From assembly GCF_003096075.1 (NCBI RefSeq), contig NZ_CP015449.1:2535001-2599000 (forward strand): a stretch of DNA of 64,000 nucleotides, in the 5' to 3' direction. The DNA comes from Dietzia lutea. Lineage in GTDB: Bacteria > Actinomycetota > Actinomycetes > Mycobacteriales > Mycobacteriaceae. Below are positions 38,367-48,336 of this stretch, one piece after another. Made by a program: the position numbers and the translations under genes. How positions within the stretch are numbered: position 1 is the first letter of the stretch; every line of letters starts with the position of its first letter. The notes below the pieces were generated by a model that was not told where the DNA came from, ran no database searches, and saw nothing but the letters and a program-made list of their open reading frames with translations.

Positions 38367-38432
38367 CGGCCCGAGGCTAGCCCGACGAGGCGGGGCTGGC
38401 GGGGCGGAGCCGTGTCGGGCAGGCTCGATGGG

Positions 38433-39377
38433 GTGCGCGTACTCATCGTCGGTTGGTCCAGTCCCCTGCACGGCGAGGCCACGGCCGGCGACGTCCTGGC
38501 GATGGAGGCGGTGGCCCGTCGCCTCACCGCCGACGGGATCGGTCACGACACTGCCTGGAGCGCGGTGATGTGCCCGCCCGGCGGCCTCCGCCTCGACGAC
38601 GTCGACCCCGCCCACTACACCCACGTGGTCTTCGTGTGCGGCCCCGCCAGCGGCGATGCCGCGGTCGAGATGCTGGACCGCTTCCCCCGCTGCCGACGGA
38701 TCGCGGTCGGCGTCAGCGTCGTGGACCACGCCGATCCCCTGCTCGACCGACTCGACGCCGTGATCGCCCGCGACTCCCCCGGTTCGACCGCGCGACCCGA
38801 CCTGGCCGCGCACGTCTCGCCACCGGTGGTGCCCGTCGTCGGGGTGTACCTGACCGGCGGCCAACACGAGTACGGCGACCGTCGCCGCCACGAGGCCGTG
38901 ATCGGCGCGCTCACCGACTGGCTGGGCGGCCTGGACGCGGCGCTGCTGCCGCTGGAGACCCGACTCGACCCCCGCGACTGGCGGCTGCCCTCGACGCCCG
39001 GTCAGGTGAGCTCGGTGATCGCCCGCCTGGACGCCGTGGTGACGATGCGGATGCACGGACTCGTTCTGGCCCTGCAGACCGGCGTACCCGCACTGGCCAT
39101 CGATCCGATCAGCGGTGGCGGCAAGGTGTCCGCGCAGGCCGCGGCGTGGGACTGGCCGGCGGTCATCGGCGCCGACGACCTCGGCGCGGGCGCGCCCGGA
39201 GCCGACGCGTTCACCGCCGACGGCCTGGGCGCCCCCGGCCCAGGTGAGACCGTTCTCGACCACTGGTGGCGCTGGTGCCTGTCCCCCGACGGGCGCGCCG
39301 CCGCGCGCCGACTCGCCGACGACCGGCCGACCGACGGCATGCTCGACGAACTGATGGAGGCACTGCGGAGGCGGTGA
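38433..39377 (+). CDS. Polysaccharide pyruvyltransferase-like protein (CsaB family)
   Basis: 314 residues from the GTG at 38433 (MRVLIVGWSSPLHGE when started there); a GTG 7 codons upstream (38412) is an alternative, and neither has a strong Shine-Dalgarno. The family's C-terminal signature VTMRMHGLVLALQTGVPALAID is clear, with VGVSVVDHADPLLD and FVCGPASGD in the N-terminal lobe. Such enzymes transfer pyruvate from PEP to a sugar as a ketal, adding negative charge to surface glycans; some relatives are glycosyltransferases. Divergent from two GT2 genes. Confidence 0.75.
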   Translation: MRVLIVGWSSPLHGEATAGDVLAMEAVARRLTADGIGHDTAWSAVMCPPGGLRLDDVDPAHYTHVVFVCGPASGDAAVEMLDRFPRCRRIAVGVSVVDHADPLLDRLDAVIARDSPGSTARPDLAAHVSPPVVPVVGVYLTGGQHEYGDRRRHEAVIGALTDWLGGLDAALLPLETRLDPRDWRLPSTPGQVSSVIARLDAVVTMRMHGLVLALQTGVPALAIDPISGGGKVSAQAAAWDWPAVIGADDLGAGAPGADAFTADGLGAPGPGETVLDHWWRWCLSPDGRAAARRLADDRPTDGMLDELMEALRRR

Positions 39378-39496
39378 GCGCGCGGCGGCCGGATGCCGGC
39401 GGGACGGTCGCGACCGGAAGCGCGTCGGCGCGAGTCGCTCTAGGGTGGCCGGGACGCCTACCGCGAGTTCCCACCGAGCACGAAGGAGAGCGCCCG

Positions 39497-40804
39497 ATGC
39501 CCCGACCCACCGCCCGAGTAATGGGTGACCAGTCCCTCGACTTCCTCCGCTCCGGCTATCTGTTCGCCTCACGGGTGCGTCAGCGGGCGGGCGTCTCCCC
39601 CGAGTCGCAGACCCCGGTCCGCCTCCGGCTGATGGGCCGCAGCACGGTGCTGCTGCGGGGCATCGACGGTGTCCGCGCCTTCTACGACGCCGACAAGGTC
39701 AAGCGCGACGGGGCGATGCCGTCGTTCATCCGGCTGCCGCTGTTCGGACCCGGCTCCGTCCACAAGCTCGACGGCCGCGCGCACGCCGCCCGGAAGAACG
39801 CGCTCGCGGACATGGCCTACGACGACGACCGGGTCGCCCGGTTCGCCCGGCTGGTGGCCGACGAGCTCGAGGAAATGCTCGACCGGTGGGCGCGCAGCGG
39901 CGGGGGCACCGTCTACGACGACACCTCGACCGCGTTCGGCCGGGCGGCGTTCCGGTGGGCCGGGTTGCCGCTCACGCCGCCGGAGGCCGACCGCCGCGCA
40001 CGGCAGATGAGCCGGCTGCTCGACACGTTCGGGAAGGTGGCGACCAACCCGGTCGCGGAGGTCGAGCGCGTGCGACTGGACCGCTGGGCCACGGGACTGA
40101 TCCGCGCGGTGCGCTCGGGCGACCTGCGGGCCGAGCCGGGCTCCGTCCTGGCGGCGATGGCGGATCTGCGCGACGAGGACGGCGCGCTCGTCGACGACCG
40201 CACCGCGGCGGTGGAGCTACAGAACCTGACCCGACCCACCGTGGCGGTGGCCCGGTTCGCCGCGTTCGCGGCGGTCGCCCTCGCCGAACACCCGCAGTGG
40301 GCGGACCGGATCCGGGAGGCTGCGTCCGCCGCCGGTCGGCTCACGGACATCCCGGAGGCCGTGGCGTTCGCCCAGGAGGTCCGCCGGATCTACCCGTTCG
40401 TGCCCATGCTGCCCGCCCTGGCCACCAGGGATTTCGAGGTCCAGGGCTGCCCGGTCCGCAAGGATCAGCTGGTCCTGCTCGATCTCCTCGGCACCGACAC
40501 CGACCCCAACCACTGGCACGACGCCACCACCTTCGACCCCGGACGGTTCCTGGGCGTCGACGACGCCGAGGCGCTCGAGGCGTTCATCCCCCACGGCGGG
40601 GCCGGGGTGCGCACGGGTCACCGCTGTCCCGGCGAGAAGATCGCCGTGACCGCGCTGTCCGCCACCGTGGCCGCGCTGTGCCGCCCCGAGGTGCGTATCA
40701 GTCGGGATCACGACGACATGACGTTCCCGTGGACCCACATGCTCACCCGGCCCGCGACCGGCGTGCGGGTGACGTGGCAGGAGCGGGAGACCGCGCCGAC
40801 GTAG
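39497..40804 (+). CDS. Cytochrome P450 of the CYP152 (fatty-acid peroxygenase/decarboxylase) family
   Basis: 435 residues; ATG 39497 has AAGGAG with 7 nt spacing. The heme loop HGGAGVRTGHRCPGE (Cys377) and the carboxylate-binding R246-P247 in LTRPTVAVARF are CYP152 hallmarks; ordinary P450s have an acid-alcohol pair there. F83 and H89 (PLFGPGSVHKLDG) correspond to F79 and H85 of OleT, the terminal-alkene-forming member, whereas P450-BSbeta has Gln85. It uses H2O2 and free fatty acids in this family. It stands alone, convergent with a LuxR-type gene. Confidence 0.88.
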   Translation: MPRPTARVMGDQSLDFLRSGYLFASRVRQRAGVSPESQTPVRLRLMGRSTVLLRGIDGVRAFYDADKVKRDGAMPSFIRLPLFGPGSVHKLDGRAHAARKNALADMAYDDDRVARFARLVADELEEMLDRWARSGGGTVYDDTSTAFGRAAFRWAGLPLTPPEADRRARQMSRLLDTFGKVATNPVAEVERVRLDRWATGLIRAVRSGDLRAEPGSVLAAMADLRDEDGALVDDRTAAVELQNLTRPTVAVARFAAFAAVALAEHPQWADRIREAASAAGRLTDIPEAVAFAQEVRRIYPFVPMLPALATRDFEVQGCPVRKDQLVLLDLLGTDTDPNHWHDATTFDPGRFLGVDDAEALEAFIPHGGAGVRTGHRCPGEKIAVTALSATVAALCRPEVRISRDHDDMTFPWTHMLTRPATGVRVTWQERETAPT

Positions 40805-40806
40805 AG

Positions 40807-40834
40807 CCGCCCCGCCGTCGCGACGGCGGGGCGG
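40807..40834. terminator. Bidirectional terminator
   Basis: A perfect 28-bp palindrome (arm CCGCCCCGCCGTCG) immediately after the CYP152 stop and before the convergent LuxR-type gene's stop (40860). No T-tract. Confidence 0.82.
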
Positions 40835-40859
40835 GGGACGGTGATACGGCGGGGGCGGG

Positions 40860-41723
40860 TCAGGGCAGGAGGCCGAGCAGCCGCGCCCGGGCCACCGACT
40901 CCATCCGCGACCGCGTCCCGAGCTTGGTGCCGATATTGCGCAGGTACGCCTTGATCGTCTCCGGCGAGAGCGATAACCGTGCGCCCACCTCCGCGTTGGA
41001 CAACCCGAGCGCCACCTGGGCGAGGACGTCGATCTCCCGGGGCGAGAGCACCGACTTCGCGGACACCGGCACCTCGCCGGCGTCAGGCGAGCGCCCGACC
41101 CCGGCGAGGGCGGACCCGGCGGCCAGCAGCCTGTCGCGCAGCGCCGGGTCGCCCAGCTCCGCGGCGATCGCGCGCAGCTCACCGTGCAGCACCCGCAGCT
41201 GCTCACGATCCGAGGCCTCCAGGCCGACGGTGTGCTCGGCGGCGGCGACATCGGCCATGCGCAGTCGACGGTCGACCTCGTCGCGGACCCGGAATTCCGA
41301 GGCCAGGTCGGCGGCCACCGAGTTGAAGGTCTTCGTCACGTGGTCGCCGAGCTGCGTGGCCACGCGCGCCGAGCCGTAGAGGATCGTGCGCGCGACGCCG
41401 GAGACCATCACCGGGACCGAGATGATGGCCCGCAGGCCCTCCTGCCCCACCGCCTCGGCGTAGTGCCGGGTGATGCCGGAGCAGTCCTCGTAATCGCGGA
41501 CCGTCGCGGGCCGCCCGGACGCCATGACGTGACCGCCGAGCCCGCGGCCCTTGGCCACCTGCAGACCCTGCATCGAGGTGGTCCGGGCACCGATGAACCG
41601 ACTGAGCTGGGCGGTCTCGCCGTTCCCCTCCCCCGCGAAGACGATCGGGAGCCCGGATTCCTGTCGAGCTCTGCGCAGTGCGCCCAGAACGGCGTCCGAA
41701 TCGCTCGGCCGGAGGGTGGTCAT
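40860..41723 (-). CDS. GAF-domain LuxR-type transcriptional regulator
   Basis: 287 residues. The N-terminal part (20-150) looks like a GAF sensor (LSRFIGARTTSMQGLQVAKG, GLGGHVMASGRPATVRDY, AIISVPVMV). The C-terminal LuxR helix-turn-helix is clear: LSPREIDVLAQVALGLSNAEVGARLSLSPETIKAYL. GAGGAG precedes the ATG. It follows mmsB by 24 nt on the same strand, so it is probably the last gene of the valine operon and may regulate it; the ligand is unknown. Confidence 0.85.
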   Translation of the reverse strand: MTTLRPSDSDAVLGALRRARQESGLPIVFAGEGNGETAQLSRFIGARTTSMQGLQVAKGRGLGGHVMASGRPATVRDYEDCSGITRHYAEAVGQEGLRAIISVPVMVSGVARTILYGSARVATQLGDHVTKTFNSVAADLASEFRVRDEVDRRLRMADVAAAEHTVGLEASDREQLRVLHGELRAIAAELGDPALRDRLLAAGSALAGVGRSPDAGEVPVSAKSVLSPREIDVLAQVALGLSNAEVGARLSLSPETIKAYLRNIGTKLGTRSRMESVARARLLGLLP

Positions 41724-41747
41724 GACAACTCTCCTCGTACTGACGGG

Positions 41748-42653
41748 TCAGCTCCGCGCGGAGTCGCGGATGCTGGTGATGATCGCACTGAAGTCCTTGC
41801 CGCCGTTGTCCTGCGCGAACTCGTCGTACAGTGCCGCGGCCGCCGCGCCGAGCGGCGCCACGGTCCCGGTGCTCTCCAGCGCGGCCAGCGCCAGGCCCAG
41901 GTCCTTGTTCATCAGTGCGGTGGCGAAGCCGGGCTTGAACTCGTTGTTCGCCGGCGACGTCGGGACCGGGCCGGGCACCGGGCAGTTGGTGTGCAGCGCC
42001 CAGCTGTTGCCGGTCGCGCCGGTGACGACGTCGAACAGCGCCTGGTGCTCGAGCCCCAGCCGCTCGGCCAGGACGAACGCCTCACCGATCGCGATCTGGT
42101 GCACGGCCAGGACCATGTTGTTGCAGACCTTCGCGGCCTGGCCCGCACCGGCGCCGCCGCAGTGGATGACCTTGCCCGCCATCGGCTCGAGGACCGGCTG
42201 CGCGGCCGCGAACGCCGCGTCCTCGCCACCGACCATGAACGCCAGGGTGCCGGCGGTGGCGCCCTTGACCCCGCCCGAGACGGGGGCGTCCACCTGGAGC
42301 ATCCCGGCCGCCACCGCCTGCTCGTGGACCGCGCGGGCATCGTCGACCGAAATGGTGGACGAGTCGATGAACAGCGTGCCCGCCTCGGCGGAATCGAGCA
42401 CGTCGGCGTAGGTCGAGGTCACCAGCTCACCGTTGGGCAGCATCGTGATGACCACGGCGGCACCCCGCACCGCCTCGACCGGGGACCCGCACACCGTCAC
42501 CCCGGCCTCGCGGGCGGCCTGCTGTGCGGCCTCGACGGGATCGAAGCCGCGGACCTCGTGACCGGCCCCGACCAGATTGGCGGCCATCGGCCCGCCCATG
42601 TTGCCCAGCCCGAGGAACGCCACGGTCGGCTTGCTCGTGTCCACGTTGCTCAT
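41748..42653 (-). CDS. mmsB: 3-hydroxyisobutyrate dehydrogenase
   Basis: 301 residues, family length. NAD-binding VAFLGLGNMGGPMAANL near the N-terminus, then FIDSSTISVDDAR, the substrate motif DAPVSGGVKGATAGTL, and GAGQAAKVCNN with the catalytic lysine. It oxidises 3-hydroxyisobutyrate to methylmalonate semialdehyde in valine breakdown. It lies between the acyl-CoA dehydrogenase (3-nt gap) and the LuxR-type gene, downstream of mmsA, which makes the pathway assignment firm. Confidence 0.93.
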   Translation of the reverse strand: MSNVDTSKPTVAFLGLGNMGGPMAANLVGAGHEVRGFDPVEAAQQAAREAGVTVCGSPVEAVRGAAVVITMLPNGELVTSTYADVLDSAEAGTLFIDSSTISVDDARAVHEQAVAAGMLQVDAPVSGGVKGATAGTLAFMVGGEDAAFAAAQPVLEPMAGKVIHCGGAGAGQAAKVCNNMVLAVHQIAIGEAFVLAERLGLEHQALFDVVTGATGNSWALHTNCPVPGPVPTSPANNEFKPGFATALMNKDLGLALAALESTGTVAPLGAAAAALYDEFAQDNGGKDFSAIITSIRDSARS

Positions 42654-42656
42654 CTA

Positions 42657-43820
42657 CTACGCTCCCAGTCCGCGAGCGGCGACGGCCCGGCCGACGACGA
42701 CACGCATGATCTCGTTCGTGCCCTCAAGGATGCGGTGGACCCGCAGATCCCGCACGATCTTCTCGATTCCGTATTCCGATAGATATCCGTAGCCGCCGAA
42801 CAGCTGCAGCGACCGGTCCGCGATGTCGAAGCAGCGGTCCGTGACGAAGAGCTTGGCCATGGCGCACAGTTCCACGTGGTCGGGCTCCTTGGCGTCCAGC
42901 GCCGCCGCCGCCCGCCACAGCATCAGCCGGCTGGCCTCCAGCTCGGTGGCCATCTCCGCGAGGGTGAAACGGATGGTCGGCTCGTCGATGAGCGCCCCAC
43001 CGAACGCCTCGCGGTCCCGCACGTGGGCCACCGCCCGCGCATAGGCCTCCTGCGCGCCACCCAGCGAACAGGCCGCGATGTTGATGCGGCCGCCGTTGAG
43101 ACCGCGCATGGCGATGGTGAAGCCCAGCCCCTCCCCGCCGGAGTCCGCGCCGCCGATGAGGTTGGCGGCCGGCACGCGCACGCCCTCCATGATCACCTGC
43201 GCGGTGGGCTGCGCGTTCCAGCCCATCTTCCGCTCCTCCGCGCCGAAGCTCAGCCCCTCGGAGTCCGCGGGGACCAGGAACGCCGAGATGCCCTTGGCCC
43301 CGGCGTCCCCGGTCCGCGCCATGACGAGATAGACGTCCGACTGCCCGCCACCGGAGATGAACTGCTTGGTACCGGTGAGCAGGTAGTGGTCACCGTCCCG
43401 CACCGCCTTCGTCCGCAGCGCCGCCGCGTCCGACCCGGCACCCGGCTCGGTCAGGCAGTAGCTCGCGAACAGCTCCATCGAGGCCAGCCGCGGGATCCAC
43501 TCCCGCCGCTGCTCGTCCGTGCCGAACTCGTCGACCATCCACACGCACATGTTGTGGATCGACAGGTACGCCGCCACCGACGGACACCCCCGCGCCAGCT
43601 GCTCGAAGATGCGGACACCGTCCAGGCGTCGCATCCCGCTGCCCCCGACGTCCTCCGAGACATAGATCGCGCCCATGCCCATCCCGGCGGCCTCGCGCAG
43701 GACGTCCTTGGGGAAGAGGTGGGTCTCGTCCCACTCCTGCGCCTTGGGACCGACCCGCTTGTCCGAGAAGTCGCGTGCGGCGTCGACGATGACCTTGTCG
43801 TCGTCATCAAGCGTGAACAT
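42657..43820 (-). CDS. Acyl-CoA dehydrogenase, probable isobutyryl-CoA dehydrogenase
   Basis: 387 residues. YCLTEPGAGSDAAALRT, TGTKQFISGGGQSDVYLV and the C-terminal QLFGGYGYLSEYGIEKIVRD followed by RILEGTNEIMRVVVGR are typical. Placed between mmsA and mmsB it should convert isobutyryl-CoA to methacrylyl-CoA. A hydratase (methacrylyl-CoA) and the 3-hydroxyisobutyryl-CoA hydrolase are not in this operon and must be elsewhere. The ATG is 28 nt after the mmsA stop. Confidence 0.9.
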   Translation of the reverse strand: MFTLDDDDKVIVDAARDFSDKRVGPKAQEWDETHLFPKDVLREAAGMGMGAIYVSEDVGGSGMRRLDGVRIFEQLARGCPSVAAYLSIHNMCVWMVDEFGTDEQRREWIPRLASMELFASYCLTEPGAGSDAAALRTKAVRDGDHYLLTGTKQFISGGGQSDVYLVMARTGDAGAKGISAFLVPADSEGLSFGAEERKMGWNAQPTAQVIMEGVRVPAANLIGGADSGGEGLGFTIAMRGLNGGRINIAACSLGGAQEAYARAVAHVRDREAFGGALIDEPTIRFTLAEMATELEASRLMLWRAAAALDAKEPDHVELCAMAKLFVTDRCFDIADRSLQLFGGYGYLSEYGIEKIVRDLRVHRILEGTNEIMRVVVGRAVAARGLGA

Positions 43821-43848
43821 CAGGTTCCTCTCCTACGCCCGGAAGGCG

Positions 43849-45375
<1,527 letters not shown>

Positions 45376-45431
45376 GACCGTCCCTTCGTCAGCGGGGTCG
45401 CCTCGGCCGGATGGCCGCGCGCCCCTCTCCC

Positions 45432-45453
45432 GTGATGCCCATCACCCTATACT
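45432..45453. promoter_or_regulatory. Candidate operator and promoter element upstream of mmsA
   Basis: GTGATG-CC-CATCAC (45432-45445) is a perfect 6-bp inverted repeat with a 2-nt spacer. It abuts an AT-rich stretch with CCTATACT (45446-45453), which reads TATAGG on the minus strand, a possible -10 for mmsA. The 233-nt region serves both mmsA and the divergent synthetase. Confidence 0.45.
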
Positions 45454-45542
45454 TGCAACTCCTAGTAATCCATATCGGGCCCCCGCCCGGCCTCGCACCC
45501 TCCCCTTTCGGGTGTACCGCCACCGCGGACGACAGACCTACT

Positions 45543-45574
45543 GTGAGCTGACTCACTACACAGAACTGACTCAC
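45543..45574. promoter_or_regulatory. Repeat pair upstream of the acyl-CoA synthetase
   Basis: CTGACTCAC occurs at 45548-45556 and 45566-45574 (18-bp period); the first copy is also part of the inverted repeat GTGAG-CTGA-CTCAC (45543-45556). It sits 35-66 nt before the synthetase ATG, a plausible repressor site. Confidence 0.4.
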
Positions 45575-45608
45575 ACCACCACCGGCACGTCCGTCGACAG
45601 GAGTACCC

Positions 45609-47354
45609 ATGTCCCCGCTGCCCACCGAGGCCACCGTCCGGTTCCGCGCCGCCCGCGACTTCCTCCAGGCCCACGCGCAGGACTACGACGGAGCCCGGGA
45701 CGGTTTCGCCTGGCCCGAGCTGGACGAGTGGAACTGGGCGCTGAACTGGTTCGACGTGCAGGCCGAGGGCAACGACGACCCCGCGCTGTGGATTGTCGAG
45801 GAGCACGACGGCGGCGGCGCACCCACCGAGGCCAAGTACTCATTCGACGAGATGCGCGTGCGCTCCGACCGCACCGCCAACTGGCTCCGCGACCGTGGCG
45901 TCGCGCCCGGCGACCGCATCCTGCTCATGCTCGCCAACCAGGTCGAGCTCTGGGACGTCATGCTCGCCGTGATCAAGCTCGGTGCCGTCGTCATCCCCGC
46001 GACCACGCTGCTGGCCGAGGGCGACCTGCGCGACCGGATCGCCCGCGGCGGCATCAAGCACGTGATCGCCCGCGCCGAACTGGCCGACCGCTTCTCCGCC
46101 ATCTCCGGCGACTACCAGCGCATCTCCGTCGGCGGCGTGGACGCGGCCGGCGCCGGCGGCGCACCCGAGGGCTGGACCGATCTGGCCGGCGCGATGGACG
46201 CCTCCCCCGACTTCGAACCCAGCCACACCACGCACGCCGACGACACACTGCTTCTGTACTTCACCTCCGGCACCACCAGCAAGCCCAAGCTCGTCGAGCA
46301 CACGCACGCCTCGTACCCCGCCGGCCACCTGTCAACCATGTACTGGATCGGCCTGCAGCCCGGCGACGTCCACCTCAACGTCTCCTCGCCAGGCTGGGCC
46401 AAGCACGCCTGGTCCAACGTCTTCACCCCGTGGATCGCCGGCTCGTGCGTGTTCATCTACAACTACTCGCGCTTCGACGCGACGGCGATGATGCGCGAGA
46501 TGGACCGCTGCGGCGTGACCAGCCTGTGCTGCCCGCCGACCGTGTGGCGCATGCTCATCCAGGCCGACCTCACCCAGCTGCAGGTGCCGCCGCGTCTCGC
46601 GGTAGGCGCCGGTGAGCCGCTCAACCCCGAGGTGATCGGCCGCGTCCGCGACGCGTGGGGCGTGACCATTCGCGACGGCTTCGGCCAGACCGAGACCACC
46701 GTGCAGATCGCCAACACCCCCGGCCAGCCCATCAAGGACGGCTCCATGGGACGGCCGTGCCCGGGTTTCGAGGTCGCGTTGGTCGACCCGGCCACCGGGC
46801 AGGAGGTCACCGGCGACGGGGCCGAGGGCGAGATCTGCCTGCGCCTCGACCCCCGACCGCTCGGGCTGATGGTCGGCTACCACGGCGACCCCGAGCGGAC
46901 CGCCGCCGCGTACGCCGACGGCTTCTACCACACCGGTGACGTCGGATCCCGGGACGCGGACGGGTACATCACCTATGTGGGCCGCACCGACGACGTCTTC
47001 AAGTCCTCGGACTACCGCATCTCGCCCTTCGAGCTCGAGTCGGTGCTGCTCGAGCACCCGGCGGTCGCCGAGGCGGCCGTGGTGCCGTCCCCCGACCCGG
47101 TGCGGTTGAGCGTGCCCAAGGCGTTCGTCGTCCTGGCCGGGGACTGGGAGCCGACCGAGGAGACCGCGCGAGAGATCTTCGAGTACTCGCGCACCCACCT
47201 GGCCGGCTACAAGCGGATCCGTCGGCTGCAGTTCACGGACCTGCCCAAGACCATCTCGGGCAAGATCCGGCGCGTCGAGCTGCGCAGGGCCGAGGTCGAC
47301 AACGGCCCGTCGGTGGACTTCCCCGGCGAGTTCCGCGAGGAGGCGCTGCGCTGA
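45609..47354 (+). CDS. Acyl-CoA synthetase, medium-chain (MACS)-like
   Basis: 581 residues; ATG with CAGGAG upstream. Adenylation motifs: YFTSGTTSKPKLVEHTH (P-loop), GFGQTETT, YHTGDVGSRDADGYITYVGR, and PKTISGKIRRVELR with the catalytic lysine. NWFDVQAEGN-like N-terminus and the overall pattern fit medium- or branched-chain acyl-CoA ligases. Divergent from the valine operon, so isobutyrate or another short branched acid is a reasonable substrate guess; not proven. Confidence 0.87.
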   Translation: MSPLPTEATVRFRAARDFLQAHAQDYDGARDGFAWPELDEWNWALNWFDVQAEGNDDPALWIVEEHDGGGAPTEAKYSFDEMRVRSDRTANWLRDRGVAPGDRILLMLANQVELWDVMLAVIKLGAVVIPATTLLAEGDLRDRIARGGIKHVIARAELADRFSAISGDYQRISVGGVDAAGAGGAPEGWTDLAGAMDASPDFEPSHTTHADDTLLLYFTSGTTSKPKLVEHTHASYPAGHLSTMYWIGLQPGDVHLNVSSPGWAKHAWSNVFTPWIAGSCVFIYNYSRFDATAMMREMDRCGVTSLCCPPTVWRMLIQADLTQLQVPPRLAVGAGEPLNPEVIGRVRDAWGVTIRDGFGQTETTVQIANTPGQPIKDGSMGRPCPGFEVALVDPATGQEVTGDGAEGEICLRLDPRPLGLMVGYHGDPERTAAAYADGFYHTGDVGSRDADGYITYVGRTDDVFKSSDYRISPFELESVLLEHPAVAEAAVVPSPDPVRLSVPKAFVVLAGDWEPTEETAREIFEYSRTHLAGYKRIRRLQFTDLPKTISGKIRRVELRRAEVDNGPSVDFPGEFREEALR

Positions 47355-47388
47355 CGGCGCCCGAAGCGGACGACGACGAGGTGAGCGC

Positions 47389-47419
47389 CGCGCCCGCCGC
47401 GCAGTTCGCGGCGGGCGCG
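47389..47419. terminator. Bidirectional terminator
   Basis: Perfect 13-bp stem CGCGCCCGCCGCG with loop CAGTT, between the convergent synthetase (ends 47354) and SDR (ends 47443). No T-tract. Confidence 0.85.
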
Positions 47420-47442
47420 TGACGGACACGGACCGACGATGC

Positions 47443-48336
47443 TCACGCCCGGATGAGGGCGTCCAGCTCCTCGGGGGTCCAGGGCGGGCTGTCGTGGAAG
47501 TCCCGATACGCCAGGATCCGCGCCTCGGGCGAGGGAAACCTGCCGACGAACCCGCCGGCGCCGGCGAAGACGCCCCCGGTGATCCCGGCCGCGAGGTCGG
47601 ACACCAAATAGGTGTAGAGCGGGGCGACGTACCCGGGGTCGGCCGGGTCCAGCGCGCCCGCGACGCTGAGCTCGTCGAGCAACCCGCGCCGACCGAGCTC
47701 CCGGATCTGCTCCTCGTAGCCGGGCCCGCTCGACAGTCTGGTCCGCGCGCCGGGGCACACGACGTTGGCGCGGACCCCGTGCTCGGCCAGCTCGGCGGCG
47801 ATCGCCATGGTCAGTGATGTGACCGCGCCCTTGCCGGCCGGGTAGCCGGTGCCGCCGTAGTCGCCCTTCCAGGCGAACGACGACGTGGTGACGATCGCGC
47901 CCGAGCCCGCCGCCACCAGGTGTGGCGCGAACACGCGGCAGGGGGCGAACACGGTGCCCAGGTGGGCGTCCATGAGTTCGGCGAACTCCTTGTGGGAGAC
48001 CGTGAGGATCGAGGAGCCCGCGGGTTCGGGCACGCCCGCGCAGGTGATGAGACCGCCCACGGCGGAGCCCCCCTCGCGGGCCCGGGCGAGCAGTTCCTCG
48101 GCCACGTCGGGCTCGTGCGCGGGCCCGGCCACCCCGGTGATCCGACCGGCGGACCGCTCCGCGAGGGCCTCGACCTGCTCGGCCAGCGCATCCGCGTCGC
48201 GCCCGTTGAGCACCACGTCCGCGCCGCGGGCGGCGAGGTCCTCGGCCACCGCGGCTCGGATCCCCCGAGAGGAGCCGGTGACGGCGACGACCCGGCCGTC
48301 CAGCCGGTGTCCCGGATCCCGGCCCTCTCGCGTCAT
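47443..48336 (-). CDS. Short-chain dehydrogenase/reductase with a degenerate nucleotide motif
   Basis: 297 residues. The catalytic Tyr165-x3-Lys169 (GGTGYPAGKGAV) and the Ser region (VTTSSFAWKG) are present. The glycine motif reads TGSSRGIR (20-27), with Arg replacing the last Gly of TGxxxGxG, and the NNAG motif reads TCAG. Cofactor binding may be changed. The C-terminal 40 residues (SPEARILAYRDFHDSPPWTPEEL) resemble actinobacterial SDRs found near steroid or fatty-acid CoA ligases. Its ATG overlaps the FadD stop by 4 nt. Last gene of the leftward cyp51 operon. Confidence 0.82.
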   Translation of the reverse strand: MTREGRDPGHRLDGRVVAVTGSSRGIRAAVAEDLAARGADVVLNGRDADALAEQVEALAERSAGRITGVAGPAHEPDVAEELLARAREGGSAVGGLITCAGVPEPAGSSILTVSHKEFAELMDAHLGTVFAPCRVFAPHLVAAGSGAIVTTSSFAWKGDYGGTGYPAGKGAVTSLTMAIAAELAEHGVRANVVCPGARTRLSSGPGYEEQIRELGRRGLLDELSVAGALDPADPGYVAPLYTYLVSDLAAGITGGVFAGAGGFVGRFPSPEARILAYRDFHDSPPWTPEELDALIRA

